DNA of 33,191 bases from CAZJRQ01 sp964548535 (lineage in GTDB: Bacteria > Bacillota > Clostridia > Oscillospirales > Ruminococcaceae), in assembly GCA_964548535.1 (NCBI GenBank), contig CAZJRQ010000026.1:1-33191 (forward strand). The letters run 5' to 3'. Positions within the stretch are counted from its first letter, which is position 1; every line of letters begins with the position of its first letter. The position numbers and the translations under genes were made by a program. The notes under the pieces are model-generated. The model did not search any database and was not told the origin of the DNA. It saw only the letters and a list, made by a program, of their open reading frames with translations. Below are positions 1 to 7,597 of the stretch, piece after piece.

Positions 1-321
1 AATAAAAAAGTGCCTGATGAATTAATTAATAATATTTCTCTTGATGTATATACACAATTTGATCATACTCAATATAACCATTATAAAAAACAAGTATTAG
101 AGGGATCTGCAATTGAAGATTATTCTTACAATATATTTAGAATAAAATATTATAAAAACAAAGCAATTGTTGAATATCATTTTACATATATTTCAACAGA
201 TGTTGATTCAAAATCTACGTTATATTATACCAGAAATGATGATGATATGTTGCCAGTTAAAGTTTATTTATCCTATGTTGATGGTATATGGACAATTGAA
301 GATTCTTTTCGTCCAGCATAA
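1..321 (+). CDS. Small NTF2-like-looking protein, 5' partial
   Basis: The reading frame is open to the first base of the window, so the true start lies upstream; the GTG at 10 is only the first in-window start codon. What is visible is about 106 residues ending in a strand-rich segment with a conserved-looking Trp close to the C-terminus (DGIWTIEDSFRPA). It resembles the protein at 1205-1642: both have VPD-x-L near the start of the globular part, a V-x-Y-x-x-x-Y strand in the middle and a Trp strand ending in Pro a few residues before the stop. I infer they are paralogues. By the paralogue's layout the missing N-terminus may be a membrane anchor. The fold guess (NTF2/SnoaL-like) is weak and no function is assigned. 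It sits 8 bases before the amidase gene. Confidence 0.55.
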   Translation, partial: NKKVPDELINNISLDVYTQFDHTQYNHYKKQVLEGSAIEDYSYNIFRIKYYKNKAIVEYHFTYISTDVDSKSTLYYTRNDDDMLPVKVYLSYVDGIWTIEDSFRPA

Positions 322-329
322 GTTAAAGC

Positions 330-1208
330 GTGTCAGCAGATACTGACAAAGACAGTTTACTTGACTGGGAAGAAATAAACAGCGAATCGTCACTTATATG
401 CTATGATAATTTAGGTGAACCAATTTTCCCAACTAGGGATACATACATTCAGTATGGTTATTCTTTCAGCATTCCACAAGATTTACTTGACAGCCTAGCT
501 GGACTAAAAGGCTTTTTTGCTCAGCTTGAAATTGTACCTTGTTTGAGTGATCCGACTATGGAGGATTCTGATGGGGATGGGCTTACTGATGATGACGATC
601 CATATGTTCTTATTTATAATGAAACTAAAACATATAATAGAGAAAAAGCAATCCAATATGCAATGCGATGGTGGGATGATTTTAATTCGTTTTACTACTG
701 TTATACTAATGACTGTGCTAATTTCGTTTCACAATGTATATATGCTAGTGGCTTATCAATGAATGATATATGGTATTCCCATCGTGGTGAAATAGATCAT
801 TTGCTAGTGGGTTGGTTCGTTGGCATTTTTAACCCTCAAGGTTGGAATCTATTTTATGAATGGGATGTTTCAGCTTCTTGGTCAAATGTTATTGAACAAA
901 GTGATTATTTCAATAGTGAAGATTTTTCTTATGAACTTATAAAAATTGGTATAGATGATGATGTTAATCAAATTATTGAAGAACATAATATACAAATTGG
1001 AGATTTAGTATACTTTGATCACGAGGATGATGGCATTTTTTCACATGCAGCGATTGTATCAAAAGTTGATGATGATATGATTTATTATGCAGGGCATACG
1101 AACCCTCAAAAGGATAGGGAAATAGAAAAGTATCTTGAAATAGAAGACGACAAACCAAATCCTAAGATAATAATTTTAAAGATGAGAGATAAGGTGATTG
1201 TATCATAA
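330..1208 (+). CDS. Amidase_6-like (NlpC/P60-type) protein with calcium-binding repeats, probably N-terminally truncated
   Basis: The 292 codons open with an Asp-rich thrombospondin type 3-like repeat (residues 3-16, DTDKDSLLDWEE), with a second at 79-91 (DSDGDGLTDDDDP). The putative amidase domain (Amidase_6 family) follows from about residue 100: YNREKAIQYA leads into NDCANFVSQC with the likely nucleophile Cys129. His239 in SHAAIV and the GHTN around His256 fit the rest of a papain-like active site. The family is expected to cleave amide bonds in peptidoglycan or peptides outside the cell. The oddity is the start: GTG at 330 has no Shine-Dalgarno sequence, a TAA lies in frame at 324-326, and no signal peptide is present. 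The first calcium repeat therefore begins abruptly, which suggests loss of a secretion signal and N-terminal domain. The stop overlaps the probable start of the next gene. Confidence 0.7.
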   Translation: MSADTDKDSLLDWEEINSESSLICYDNLGEPIFPTRDTYIQYGYSFSIPQDLLDSLAGLKGFFAQLEIVPCLSDPTMEDSDGDGLTDDDDPYVLIYNETKTYNREKAIQYAMRWWDDFNSFYYCYTNDCANFVSQCIYASGLSMNDIWYSHRGEIDHLLVGWFVGIFNPQGWNLFYEWDVSASWSNVIEQSDYFNSEDFSYELIKIGIDDDVNQIIEEHNIQIGDLVYFDHEDDGIFSHAAIVSKVDDDMIYYAGHTNPQKDREIEKYLEIEDDKPNPKIIILKMRDKVIVS

Positions 1209-1642
1209 TTAATAAGGCTTTTCTCAATAAGTATTTAAAAACGATAATTTTAATACTTTTAATTTTATTTATACTATTTGTAAGTATATATATTGTGACA
1301 TCAATTAAAATATATTCTATTGCAAAAAATATTGTAAACTCTTCTTATGATACATATGGAGAAAGTGTTCCAGATAATTTGAAAGAAAATGTTGATGAAT
1401 ATCAATTTAAAGTTATCAATTATCGATATACCTATAAGGATAAGATTGCATCAGAGGAAACGGATTTAAAATTCAAACCAGTATTTCATAACTTCAAGAA
1501 ATGCACAGTAAAATACACCTATTCCTACAAAGTGAATTATGCAAATGGTAATAATAGTAATTCTCCTGCCACTGAATGTGAATTATATTTTGAGTGTCAA
1601 AATGGTGCTTGGGTTGTTGTGGGATATCATGAGGATCCCTAG
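1205..1642 (+). CDS. Membrane-anchored small protein, paralogue of the 1-321 protein
   Basis: The frame is open from 1193 and encodes a Lys-containing N-terminus, a strong hydrophobic helix (about residues 13-31, rich in Ile, Leu and Phe) and an extracellular-looking domain of about 115 residues. I place the start at 1205-1207 although the codon there is ATA. AAGGTG lies at 1191-1196 with 8 bases spacing, and the codon overlaps the amidase stop as in the usual ATGA coupling. The first conventional start, GTG at 1295, would remove the membrane helix. The domain shares VPD-x-L, a Tyr-rich central strand and a Trp strand ending in Pro with the protein at 1-321. Position next to an amidase suggests an immunity or accessory role, which is inference only. 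If ATA is not used the gene may be silent or start at GTG. Confidence 0.5.
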   Translation: MINKAFLNKYLKTIILILLILFILFVSIYIVTSIKIYSIAKNIVNSSYDTYGESVPDNLKENVDEYQFKVINYRYTYKDKIASEETDLKFKPVFHNFKKCTVKYTYSYKVNYANGNNSNSPATECELYFECQNGAWVVVGYHEDP

Positions 1643-1654
1643 TTAATTATATAA

Positions 1655-1774
1655 AGCCACAGATTTTACGCTTCTGGTGGTCAAGATTCTCATGAAGACA
1701 AAGTAATGATAAAATATGGTGTTTGGCTTTATTGTGTTGATCATGATGATTATTCACGAGCACCTGTATTTTGA
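1655..1774 (+). pseudogene. C-terminal coding remnant, 39 codons
   Basis: Between two genes there is an uninterrupted frame with no start codon suited to initiation. It encodes a plausible peptide including GGQDSHEDKV and KYGVWLYCVDHDDYSRAPVF before TGA. An in-frame TAA at 1652-1654 closes it upstream. The Trp-containing strand pattern is similar in style to the flanking small proteins, so it may be the tail of another decayed cassette member. No family is recognised. Confidence 0.3.
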
Positions 1775-1798
1775 TATGTAAGATAGGGGGAAAATAAG

Positions 1799-2395
1799 AT
1801 GAAAACTTTTCTAAAAACAATTGCAATAATACTAGGAATAATACTTGGAATGTTTTTTCTGTTTTATGTCGTGATTGTAATAAGTTTTCATGATACTAGG
1901 GATCTTTACACTGAAGAAATAACTACCGAATATGGTGATGAATTTATATTTAAAAAAGACTTTCAAGGCAAATGGTTTGTCAGGCAAAAAAATTCTGGTA
2001 GGGACTTCAGAATTAGCTTTTTTAATGAAAATACCGCGATTATTGGGATATGTAACACATCTGAACTGAGAAGTTATATAATTGGTAACGAAAGTGTAAT
2101 ATTCTGTAGAGCTGATTCTGAAAAATTTCAAATAATAATATCAGATGATTTATATTCTAATGAAGATATGGTTCCAGTGATTAAAAGCATTTTATTCAGG
2201 AATAATAATATTCTCAAAAAATTTTTGCCATATTTTCTTGATCAATATCCAGAAGAAACTGAAGAAATGCTACGGACATTTCTTAATAGTAAATATGATT
2301 CACTTTCTGAATATGGTTTAACAGATGATGTGATTGCAAATAATGATGAACTTCACAGTATGAAAACCACTGCAAGAAAAAGTTTAAAATCATGA
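1799..2395 (+). CDS. Hypothetical single-pass membrane protein
   Basis: This is a 198-residue protein with ATG at 1799 and a good Shine-Dalgarno (AGGGGG about 8 bases upstream). A hydrophobic N-terminal helix (about residues 5-30) is followed by a hydrophilic domain. That domain has a predicted beta-rich half (FIFKKDFQGKWFVR, RDFRISFFN) and a charged helical tail ending RKSLKS. I recognise no family and see no catalytic motif. It lies last in the accessory group, after the amidase and the small anchored proteins, and is followed by a clear terminator. The N-in topology would put the domain outside the cell. A role beside the amidase is possible but not shown. Confidence 0.6.
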   Translation: MKTFLKTIAIILGIILGMFFLFYVVIVISFHDTRDLYTEEITTEYGDEFIFKKDFQGKWFVRQKNSGRDFRISFFNENTAIIGICNTSELRSYIIGNESVIFCRADSEKFQIIISDDLYSNEDMVPVIKSILFRNNNILKKFLPYFLDQYPEETEEMLRTFLNSKYDSLSEYGLTDDVIANNDELHSMKTTARKSLKS

Positions 2396-2417
2396 TTTAG
2401 ATTTTAAAAATAATTTC

Positions 2418-2452
2418 ATCCGCTTTACCCACAAAGTAAAGCGGATTTTTTC
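2418..2452 (+). terminator. Rho-independent terminator
   Basis: Perfect 10-bp stem ATCCGCTTTA (2418-2427) with TAAAGCGGAT (2437-2446), a 9-base loop and a T-rich tail. It ends the transcript of the 1799-2395 gene. Confidence 0.85.
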
Positions 2453-2484
2453 TACCCAAAATTAAATGAAAGGAATTAAAAACA

Positions 2485-2733
2485 ATGAACACCCTAATCT
2501 TTAGCTACCCACAAGACCGTGATGAAGCGCTATAAACTCCCATATAAAAATCACAGAAGCTGACAGAGCTTACAAGAGCCACTTAAGTTAATAAGGTAGA
2601 AGTTTTACTCAACGAGCACGGAAACCTTGTCAAAGTGCGTTATATTAGCTGTGAGGGCGATTGGGGACATACAATTGTAGAACACGAAATACAATATCAG
2701 ATTTTTTCTCTTAAATGTTTTGCTGCGATATAA
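2485..2733 (+). pseudogene. Degenerate gene of unknown family
   Basis: An ATG at 2485 with an AAAGGA ribosome site starts a plausible protein (MNTLIFSYPQDRDEAL) that hits TAA after 16 codons. The coding pattern then continues in another frame (KITEADRAYKSHLS). It returns to the first frame from about 2593 (KVEVLLNEHGNLVKVRY, then a Gly-Asp-Trp-Gly stretch) to TAA at 2731. Two frameshifts plus stops explain this as a decayed gene. I do not recognise the family. Confidence 0.45.
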
Positions 2734-2791
2734 AGAAGCTAAAACTGTAGCTTAGATATCTTTAAAATCATTTTATGACATAAATACAAAA

Positions 2792-2836
2792 ATACCATCC
2801 GTCGTTTTTATAGTAGACGAGGTGGTATAATTTTTG
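2792..2836 (+). terminator. Possible terminator hairpin in the decayed region
   Basis: ATACCATCC (2792-2800) plus GTC pairs imperfectly with GAC (2816-2818) and GAGGTGGTAT, followed by a short T-run. It probably belonged to the degenerate gene upstream. Confidence 0.4.
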
Positions 2837-3038
2837 ATAAACATATTAAATACTCTCTTTAGTACTTAAATATTGAAAAAGAAAAAAGATTATATAATTA
2901 TATAACTTATAAGTATTATAGAATATTGTGGGTTTGCATGAAAAGGCATATTATGCGCAAATCGATTTACAAAAAATATTTCGATTGTCTTTGATTATCA
3001 TTCAAATTTTGCTTTTTATTTCCAATATTTAAACGTTT

Positions 3039-3245
3039 CTAGTCTAACAAAGACACAGCTGCTCTTTTCTTTTCCATAGACGGATGTACATATCTTTGCA
3101 TGGTAAAGCTTACATTTGTATGCCCTGCAAGTTCCGCAATTATTTTTGGATTCACATCATTGTCACTTAACCTAGAACAAAAAGTATGTCTGCATCGACG
3201 CAACGTTATCTTATCATTTAAAAATTCACCAAAATCGCTTGCCAA
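3039..3245 (-). pseudogene. Tyrosine recombinase/integrase, C-terminal remnant
   Basis: This fragment of about 68 codons matches the end of the phage/transposon integrase catalytic domain. RHTFCSR supplies the His-x-x-Arg box, ELAGHTNVSFTMQRYVHPS supplies the second conserved His and the nucleophilic Tyr, and a basic tail (MEKKRAAVSLL) closes it. A full integrase has 350-400 residues. Here a TGA stops the frame immediately upstream of the TTG at 3245, and the N-terminal arm-binding and core-binding domains are absent to the right. The gene is therefore dead. Its position about 700 bases from the 3' end of a tRNA-Lys gene fits a relic of an element that used that tRNA as attachment site. Confidence 0.8.
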
Positions 3246-3650
3246 TCAAAGCAAAAAATGGTATAAATATATATATAGGTACAACAAAAGCACCCACCAA
3301 AGAATATATTTTCTTCCCGGAAAATATATTCCAGTAACACAGATGTCTATGAAACAACTATGAAACCTTTAGGTGAATGCCTGTAATGTCATGGCTTTAA
3401 TTATATCACGATTTCTATAGATTTGTCAAAAGCGTTTTCAGTTTGTTTTGACCGACAGCTGATAGTGTTCTTTTTTTGTTGCTGTAATTTTTTCATTAGA
3501 ATCTTGACAATTGAATACTAGTACTCCCTCCTAAACAGAATGAAAATGGAGGATTTCTTATGCTGACCGTATGTACAACAAAGTTGTTTGTTCAACTTTT
3601 AAGTTGCGTGAGCTATGACATATATTTGTTTACAATCTAAATTCGGCTGA

Positions 3651-3845
3651 TTAAGCTTTTATAAAATAAGAGAGATTAAAACAAATGAGCCACAAGCGTA
3701 TCAGAACGCTGCCTATGAGCCAACACATACTATAAGCACAAGAGATGTCACACAAGTCCTTGAAACAGTAGAACTGCCGTCTGACACGGTCAAATGGTGT
3801 GATGATAAATTAACTGTCAGATTTATTAAATATAAATTACAATAA
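3651..3845 (+). pseudogene. C-terminal coding remnant of unknown family
   Basis: An open frame without a usable start runs from a TGA at 3648 to TAA at 3845. It encodes EPQAYQNAAYEPTHTISTRD and then VTQVLETVELPSDTVKWCDD, a composition that looks like real protein. It is probably the end of an accessory gene cut by recombination. The stretch before it (3246-3650) shows no gene I can support. Confidence 0.35.
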
Positions 3846-3886
3846 CAAAACATTACTTGTTATTTAATATATGCTCAATAAGTAAA

Positions 3887-3939
3887 CATTTAAAAAGATA
3901 AGACCACAGCATAATGCCATAGTCTTATCTTTTTAAATG
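3887..3939 (-). terminator. Strong bidirectional terminator after tRNA-Lys
   Basis: An 18-bp perfect inverted repeat, CATTTAAAAAGATAAGAC (3887-3904) and its complement at 3922-3939, with a 17-base loop. It lies directly 3' of the tRNA-Lys gene and gives a U-tract in both directions. Confidence 0.85.
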
Positions 3940-3942
3940 TTT

Positions 3943-4018
3943 TGGTGAACTAGCGGGGATTCGAACCCCGGACCCTTTGATTAAAAGTCAAATGCTCTGC
4001 CAACTGAGCTACTAATTC
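3943..4018 (-). tRNA. tRNA-Lys (anticodon TTT)
   Basis: A 76-base tRNA with encoded CCA. The acceptor strand GAATTAG pairs with CTAGTTC. The D-arm GCTCAGTTGGCAGAGC, anticodon loop with TTT, and T-arm GGGGTTCGAATCCCC-type stem are all readable on the minus strand. The 3' end faces the decayed island containing the integrase remnant. Confidence 0.97.
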
Positions 4019-4068
4019 ACACTATTTATTGTGTCGTTTCAAGACGTTTGTCTCACAGCGACTTAATT

Positions 4069-4097
4069 ATTATAGCAAATCTCAGGTGCTTTGTCAA
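4069..4097 (-). promoter_or_regulatory. Sigma-A promoter of tRNA-Lys
   Basis: TTGACA (complement of 4092-4097), a 17-base spacer and TATAAT (complement of 4069-4074). This is a perfect consensus placed about 50 bases before the tRNA 5' end. Confidence 0.85.
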
Positions 4098-4191
4098 TAG
4101 CATTTTTGCAATTTTACCATTTGCACAAAATCATCTAAAAATAAGCAAATTGATCATGCACTTTGCACAGTCAAATGGGCAAGTTCATCTT

Positions 4192-4686
4192 CTAAAACTC
4201 AAGATCAAAAATATAATCATCCATAAAAAAACCATTGCCTATATCTGCTAGCTGAGTTTTTGCAATTTGCATTCCCCAATGCTTGTAAATATTTATAGTT
4301 TCTGCATTATTCACATTCACAGTCAGCCATAGCTTAGTGTTGCCATTTTGTCTGCCGATATTCTTTATAAATTCAAATGCTTGCGAGGCATATCCCTTAC
4401 CTCTATATTCCTGCTTAATATAGAGCTTTGACAAAAACAACGAGTTGTCATCCTTCTTGCATATGCCAAAATAGCCAATTTCTTTTCCATTTTGAAAAAT
4501 CCCGTAATACTCATAGCCTTCGGATATCTGCCCTTTTATTGCGTCAAACGATTGAAATTTTTCTAACATATAATCAATCTGCTCAGTGGAAATTATACCT
4601 TCAAAATGCTGGTGCCAGATTTCATTTGCTAAATTCGCAGTTTCTTCTATTTGATTATCAAATAAAATTTTCTCAAACATGCTCAC
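4192..4686 (-). CDS. GNAT-family N-acetyltransferase
   Basis: The 164-residue protein has the acetyl-CoA pyrophosphate-binding motif YRGKGYASQAF (about residues 94-104) after the strand LFLSKLYIKQ. The C-terminal part (KLWLTVNVNN, then YKHWGMQI) matches GNAT motif B. The substrate cannot be told from sequence. The GTG at 4686 shares its first base with the stop of the upstream AAA+ gene; a second candidate, ATG at 4680, lies two codons in. GGAG sits 10 bases before the GTG and 16 before the ATG, so I prefer GTG. The overlap implies translational coupling with the ATPase gene and one shared transcript. Confidence 0.88.
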   Translation of the reverse strand: MSMFEKILFDNQIEETANLANEIWHQHFEGIISTEQIDYMLEKFQSFDAIKGQISEGYEYYGIFQNGKEIGYFGICKKDDNSLFLSKLYIKQEYRGKGYASQAFEFIKNIGRQNGNTKLWLTVNVNNAETINIYKHWGMQIAKTQLADIGNGFFMDDYIFDLEF

Positions 4687-5879
4687 TAATCTTCCACTCC
4701 TTTTAAGTGTTCAATAAATTGTTTAGCAACTCTTGGCGAACGTCCTCCTCTTGATAGTGCATATGCCTCTGCTCCCTTGCAAACTTCCTCAATAGGCATT
4801 TTAATTTCATACTGATTAGCAAGCTCGCGCACAACCGACAAGAACACTTCTTTATTTGGTTTTGAAAATGTTACTGTTAGTCCAAAACGGTCTGACAATG
4901 ACAAAAGTTCCTGCATTGTATCATTAAAATGGATTTCATCACCCTCTCTTGATGAGAAGGTTTCTCTTACTAGATGACGTCTGTTTGATGTCGCATAAAT
5001 TGCTAGATTTGAAGCAGTTGATGATACACTTCCCTCTAGCATTGCCTTTAACGCAGCAAAATCATCATCGTCCTCAGTGAATGATAAATCATCTATAAAA
5101 ATTATAAACTTCAATGGGTTTTTACTTATTGTTTCAACAATTGCAGGAATTTCATGCAGCTGTTTTTTCTTAAGCTCAATAAGCCTTAATCCTTGGTCAG
5201 CAAACTCATTAGCAATAGCCTTTACTGTTGAAGATTTACCCGTTCCGCAGTCACCATAAAGCAAAGCATTGTTTGCAGGCTTGCCCTTTATCAAAGCAAG
5301 AGTATTGTCAATAACCTCTTGTCTTTCACGCTCGTAGCCTGAAAGCTGTGAAAGTTTTGTAGAATCAGGATATTCAACAGGCACAATCTTTCCGTTATCT
5401 ACAATAAACACATTGTAGTGTGAATAAATGCCATAGCCAAACTGATTAATCTGATGTATTCTGTCAGCATAAATCTGAGAAAAATCAAGCTGCTCAGTTT
5501 CATATCTAGGTAAAAATTCATCATAATCTATTTTTGATATTATATCATCACAAGGAATTTGAGAAAGCTGCTCTAAAACCATAAGTTCATTTGCTAGACA
5601 TTCATCTAAAAGCATTCCAGTTTTCTTGCCCTCACCACGTCTCAGCATATATAAATTTTCATTTTCCAAAACCAACTTTAATATGTACTGAGTTAAATTA
5701 TCAGAATGTGAATAAAGCTGAGCGACAAAATCCGAGTAAGCCTCAACCGCCTCTTCAACAGATTTATTTTCAACAGCATCTAAAGTAAGCAAAAGTTTTT
5801 TTACAACATTGCGTTCTTTCAAGCCTTTAAAAATGACTAGTGTATTTGTTTGAGTTAGAATATTTTCATATTTTTCCAT
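4686..5879 (-). CDS. DUF815-type AAA+ ATPase
   Basis: The 397-residue protein has an N-terminal helical half of about 190 residues and then an AAA+ core. Visible motifs are Walker A GDCGTGKS (209-216), Walker B FIIFIDDLSF (258-267), sensor-1-like YATSNRRH and a C-terminal RSPRVAKQFIEHL helix typical of the DUF815 family. Members are cytoplasmic ATPases of uncertain function, thought to be chaperone-like or DnaC/ClpX-like by fold only. The gene starts at ATG 5879 with AAGAGG upstream and is driven by a consensus promoter at 5916-5944. It overlaps the acetyltransferase gene by one base, so the two are made together, but nothing here shows a functional link. Confidence 0.88.
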   Translation of the reverse strand: MEKYENILTQTNTLVIFKGLKERNVVKKLLLTLDAVENKSVEEAVEAYSDFVAQLYSHSDNLTQYILKLVLENENLYMLRRGEGKKTGMLLDECLANELMVLEQLSQIPCDDIISKIDYDEFLPRYETEQLDFSQIYADRIHQINQFGYGIYSHYNVFIVDNGKIVPVEYPDSTKLSQLSGYERERQEVIDNTLALIKGKPANNALLYGDCGTGKSSTVKAIANEFADQGLRLIELKKKQLHEIPAIVETISKNPLKFIIFIDDLSFTEDDDDFAALKAMLEGSVSSTASNLAIYATSNRRHLVRETFSSREGDEIHFNDTMQELLSLSDRFGLTVTFSKPNKEVFLSVVRELANQYEIKMPIEEVCKGAEAYALSRGGRSPRVAKQFIEHLKGVED

Positions 5880-5915
5880 AGTAATATACCTCTTTAGTTT
5901 TTTATTCTATCTTTT

Positions 5916-5944
5916 AGTATATTACTTTTATCTGTAATAGTCAA
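5916..5944 (-). promoter_or_regulatory. Promoter of the DUF815-GNAT operon
   Basis: TTGACT (complement of 5939-5944), a 17-base spacer and TATACT (complement of 5916-5921), about 37 bases before the ATG. Confidence 0.75.
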
Positions 5945-6096
5945 CGGATTTAATGAATTTTCTCACTGTCGACATATTCTTAACCAACTGAGCCCGAATT
6001 TTCGTCAAATTTTCACACTTGATTTAAATAAATTTTAAGTTAAAAATATATAATGAACTTACACCAAAAGCAAAAGAGAAAAGAAGGGACATATTA

Positions 6097-7506
6097 ATGA
6101 AAAAAATATACTTTAAAATCGGGTTTGATATATTAATGACAGTTGGATTAATTCTAGCAATGGTTTACTCTCTAACAGGCGGTTACTGGCACGAAATAAT
6201 TGGATTAATCCTGCTTGGAGCATTTATTCTGCACAACATTTTCAACGTAAAACGGATTGGTGCAGTGACTAAGAAAGTTTTCAAAAGTGAAAGCAGTGGT
6301 ATGAACGCGGCAAAATATATTGTGAATATGCACTTGCTGATTGCATTCATATTAGTTGGCGGAAGCGGTATTTTGATATCTGACAATTTGTTTAGCTTTA
6401 CTACAAACAATCGTCCACTTTGGGTTTTTATACATAACGCAACAGCATGGATATCACTAATATTAATTTCTATACACATAGGTCTGCACTGGGACATGAT
6501 TATGGGTGCATTTCGAAAAATGTTTGGACTTAACAAAGACTGCAAGCCTAGAAAAATTGTGCTTAGGATTCTTGCACTATGCCTTGCTATATTAGGTATA
6601 AAGGCAAACGTTTCTAAAACTTTCACAGACAATTTCAAGATAAAGTCTGATGACGAAAGCGAATCCTCAAAATTAAATTTGGATAATGAAACGGGCAGAC
6701 AAAATAATAAAAGCAGAGGCACAAACACCGACTATGACGCAACTGCAAACAACGACAGCACACTAAATTTAACTCAAACAAGAGGTGGCGGCGGACATGG
6801 TACAGCGTACTATGATTTTTCATCTAATCCACCAATCGACGGCGAAAGTGAGGATGATTATCTAGGCAGAATTAACTGCACAGGTTGCGGAAAAAGATGT
6901 TTACTGACAAACCCTCAATGCGGTACAGGCACTGCTCTTGCAACAGAAGCTGTAAGCTATTACGGCAGTTATTTCGACAACGAAGTCAACAGTGATAGTG
7001 ATAATAATCTATCGACCGATACTCAAGAACAAAATAATTCTTCAGAAACTCAAAATTCTGATAATAACAACTCCGATAAAACGAACGAAAGACAACCTCA
7101 GCAGGACAATTCATTCGATAACAACAACACTCCAGCGACTGAGAATAATTCAAAATCTAACAACGACAATTCCGCAATTAGCAATGATAATTCAGCAGAT
7201 GCAAATGTATCGTCACTTGATGAATACTTGGGCAAGCTTTACTGCAACGGCTGTGGCAGACATTGTTCACTTTTAACTCCGCAATGCAACAAGGGCGTAA
7301 AGCAAGCTGAACAGGCTGAAGTTGAATACAACAGCACATACAGCAATGCAACTTCAAGCAATTCTGGGCAACAAGAAATTGTCTTTGAAGACGACACTGC
7401 TGGCAGCTTGAAAAAAATATTCACAACAATGATTCCAATAATGGGATTATACGTTGCTGGAACACATTACATCGTAAAAATTACAAAACGTAAAAAAGAC
7501 GATTAA
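6097..7506 (+). CDS. DUF4405-like membrane protein with two four-cysteine motifs
   Basis: The 469-residue protein has three parts. First is a membrane domain (residues 1-170) with about five helices and His in membrane positions (about H32, H46, H79, H112, H126, H130), resembling DUF4405/cytochrome b-like proteins that bind haem. Second is a long Asn/Ser/Asp-rich linker region holding two copies of C-x2-C-x3-C-x6-C, at C261-C264-C268-C275 and C383-C386-C390-C397, in the context YLG-x-x-x-C-x-G-C-G. Third is a C-terminal transmembrane helix (about 438-458) and a Lys-rich tail. The four-Cys units could bind an iron-sulfur cluster or another metal on the outer face. I infer a membrane redox or electron-transfer role. 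The ATG follows AGAAGGG. A weak TATAAT at 6049 has no good -35. The gene converges on lysC and shares a terminator with it. Confidence 0.7.
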   Translation: MKKIYFKIGFDILMTVGLILAMVYSLTGGYWHEIIGLILLGAFILHNIFNVKRIGAVTKKVFKSESSGMNAAKYIVNMHLLIAFILVGGSGILISDNLFSFTTNNRPLWVFIHNATAWISLILISIHIGLHWDMIMGAFRKMFGLNKDCKPRKIVLRILALCLAILGIKANVSKTFTDNFKIKSDDESESSKLNLDNETGRQNNKSRGTNTDYDATANNDSTLNLTQTRGGGGHGTAYYDFSSNPPIDGESEDDYLGRINCTGCGKRCLLTNPQCGTGTALATEAVSYYGSYFDNEVNSDSDNNLSTDTQEQNNSSETQNSDNNNSDKTNERQPQQDNSFDNNNTPATENNSKSNNDNSAISNDNSADANVSSLDEYLGKLYCNGCGRHCSLLTPQCNKGVKQAEQAEVEYNSTYSNATSSNSGQQEIVFEDDTAGSLKKIFTTMIPIMGLYVAGTHYIVKITKRKKDD

Positions 7507-7540
7507 CTTGATCTTCTTCATATAACTCAAAATAAATAGG

Positions 7541-7588
7541 CAAAGCTTTCTTCGGATAATAAAATCCAAAGAAAGCTTTTGTTTTTTA
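7541..7588 (+). terminator. Bidirectional terminator between the DUF4405-like gene and lysC
   Basis: AAAGCTTTCTT (7542-7552) pairs with AAGAAAGCTTT (7569-7579), extended by GGAT/ATCC, with T-rich tails on both sides. It lies between two convergent genes. Confidence 0.85.
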
Positions 7589-7597
7589 TATAAGAAA

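Noticed and set aside
3560..3640. A 26-codon frame after a good GGAGGA site (begins MLTVCTTKLFVQLLS)
   Set aside because: It is short, in a decayed region, without a clear promoter or recognisable family. I could not separate it from chance.
6020..6054. A sigma-A promoter for the DUF4405-like gene
   Set aside because: TATAAT at 6049 is good, but no -35-like hexamer lies at 16-18 bases; the nearest TTGATT is 23 bases away.
6183..6823. Minus-strand frames opposite the DUF4405-like gene
   Set aside because: These are shadows created by the low-complexity and hydrophobic coding of the real gene on the plus strand.
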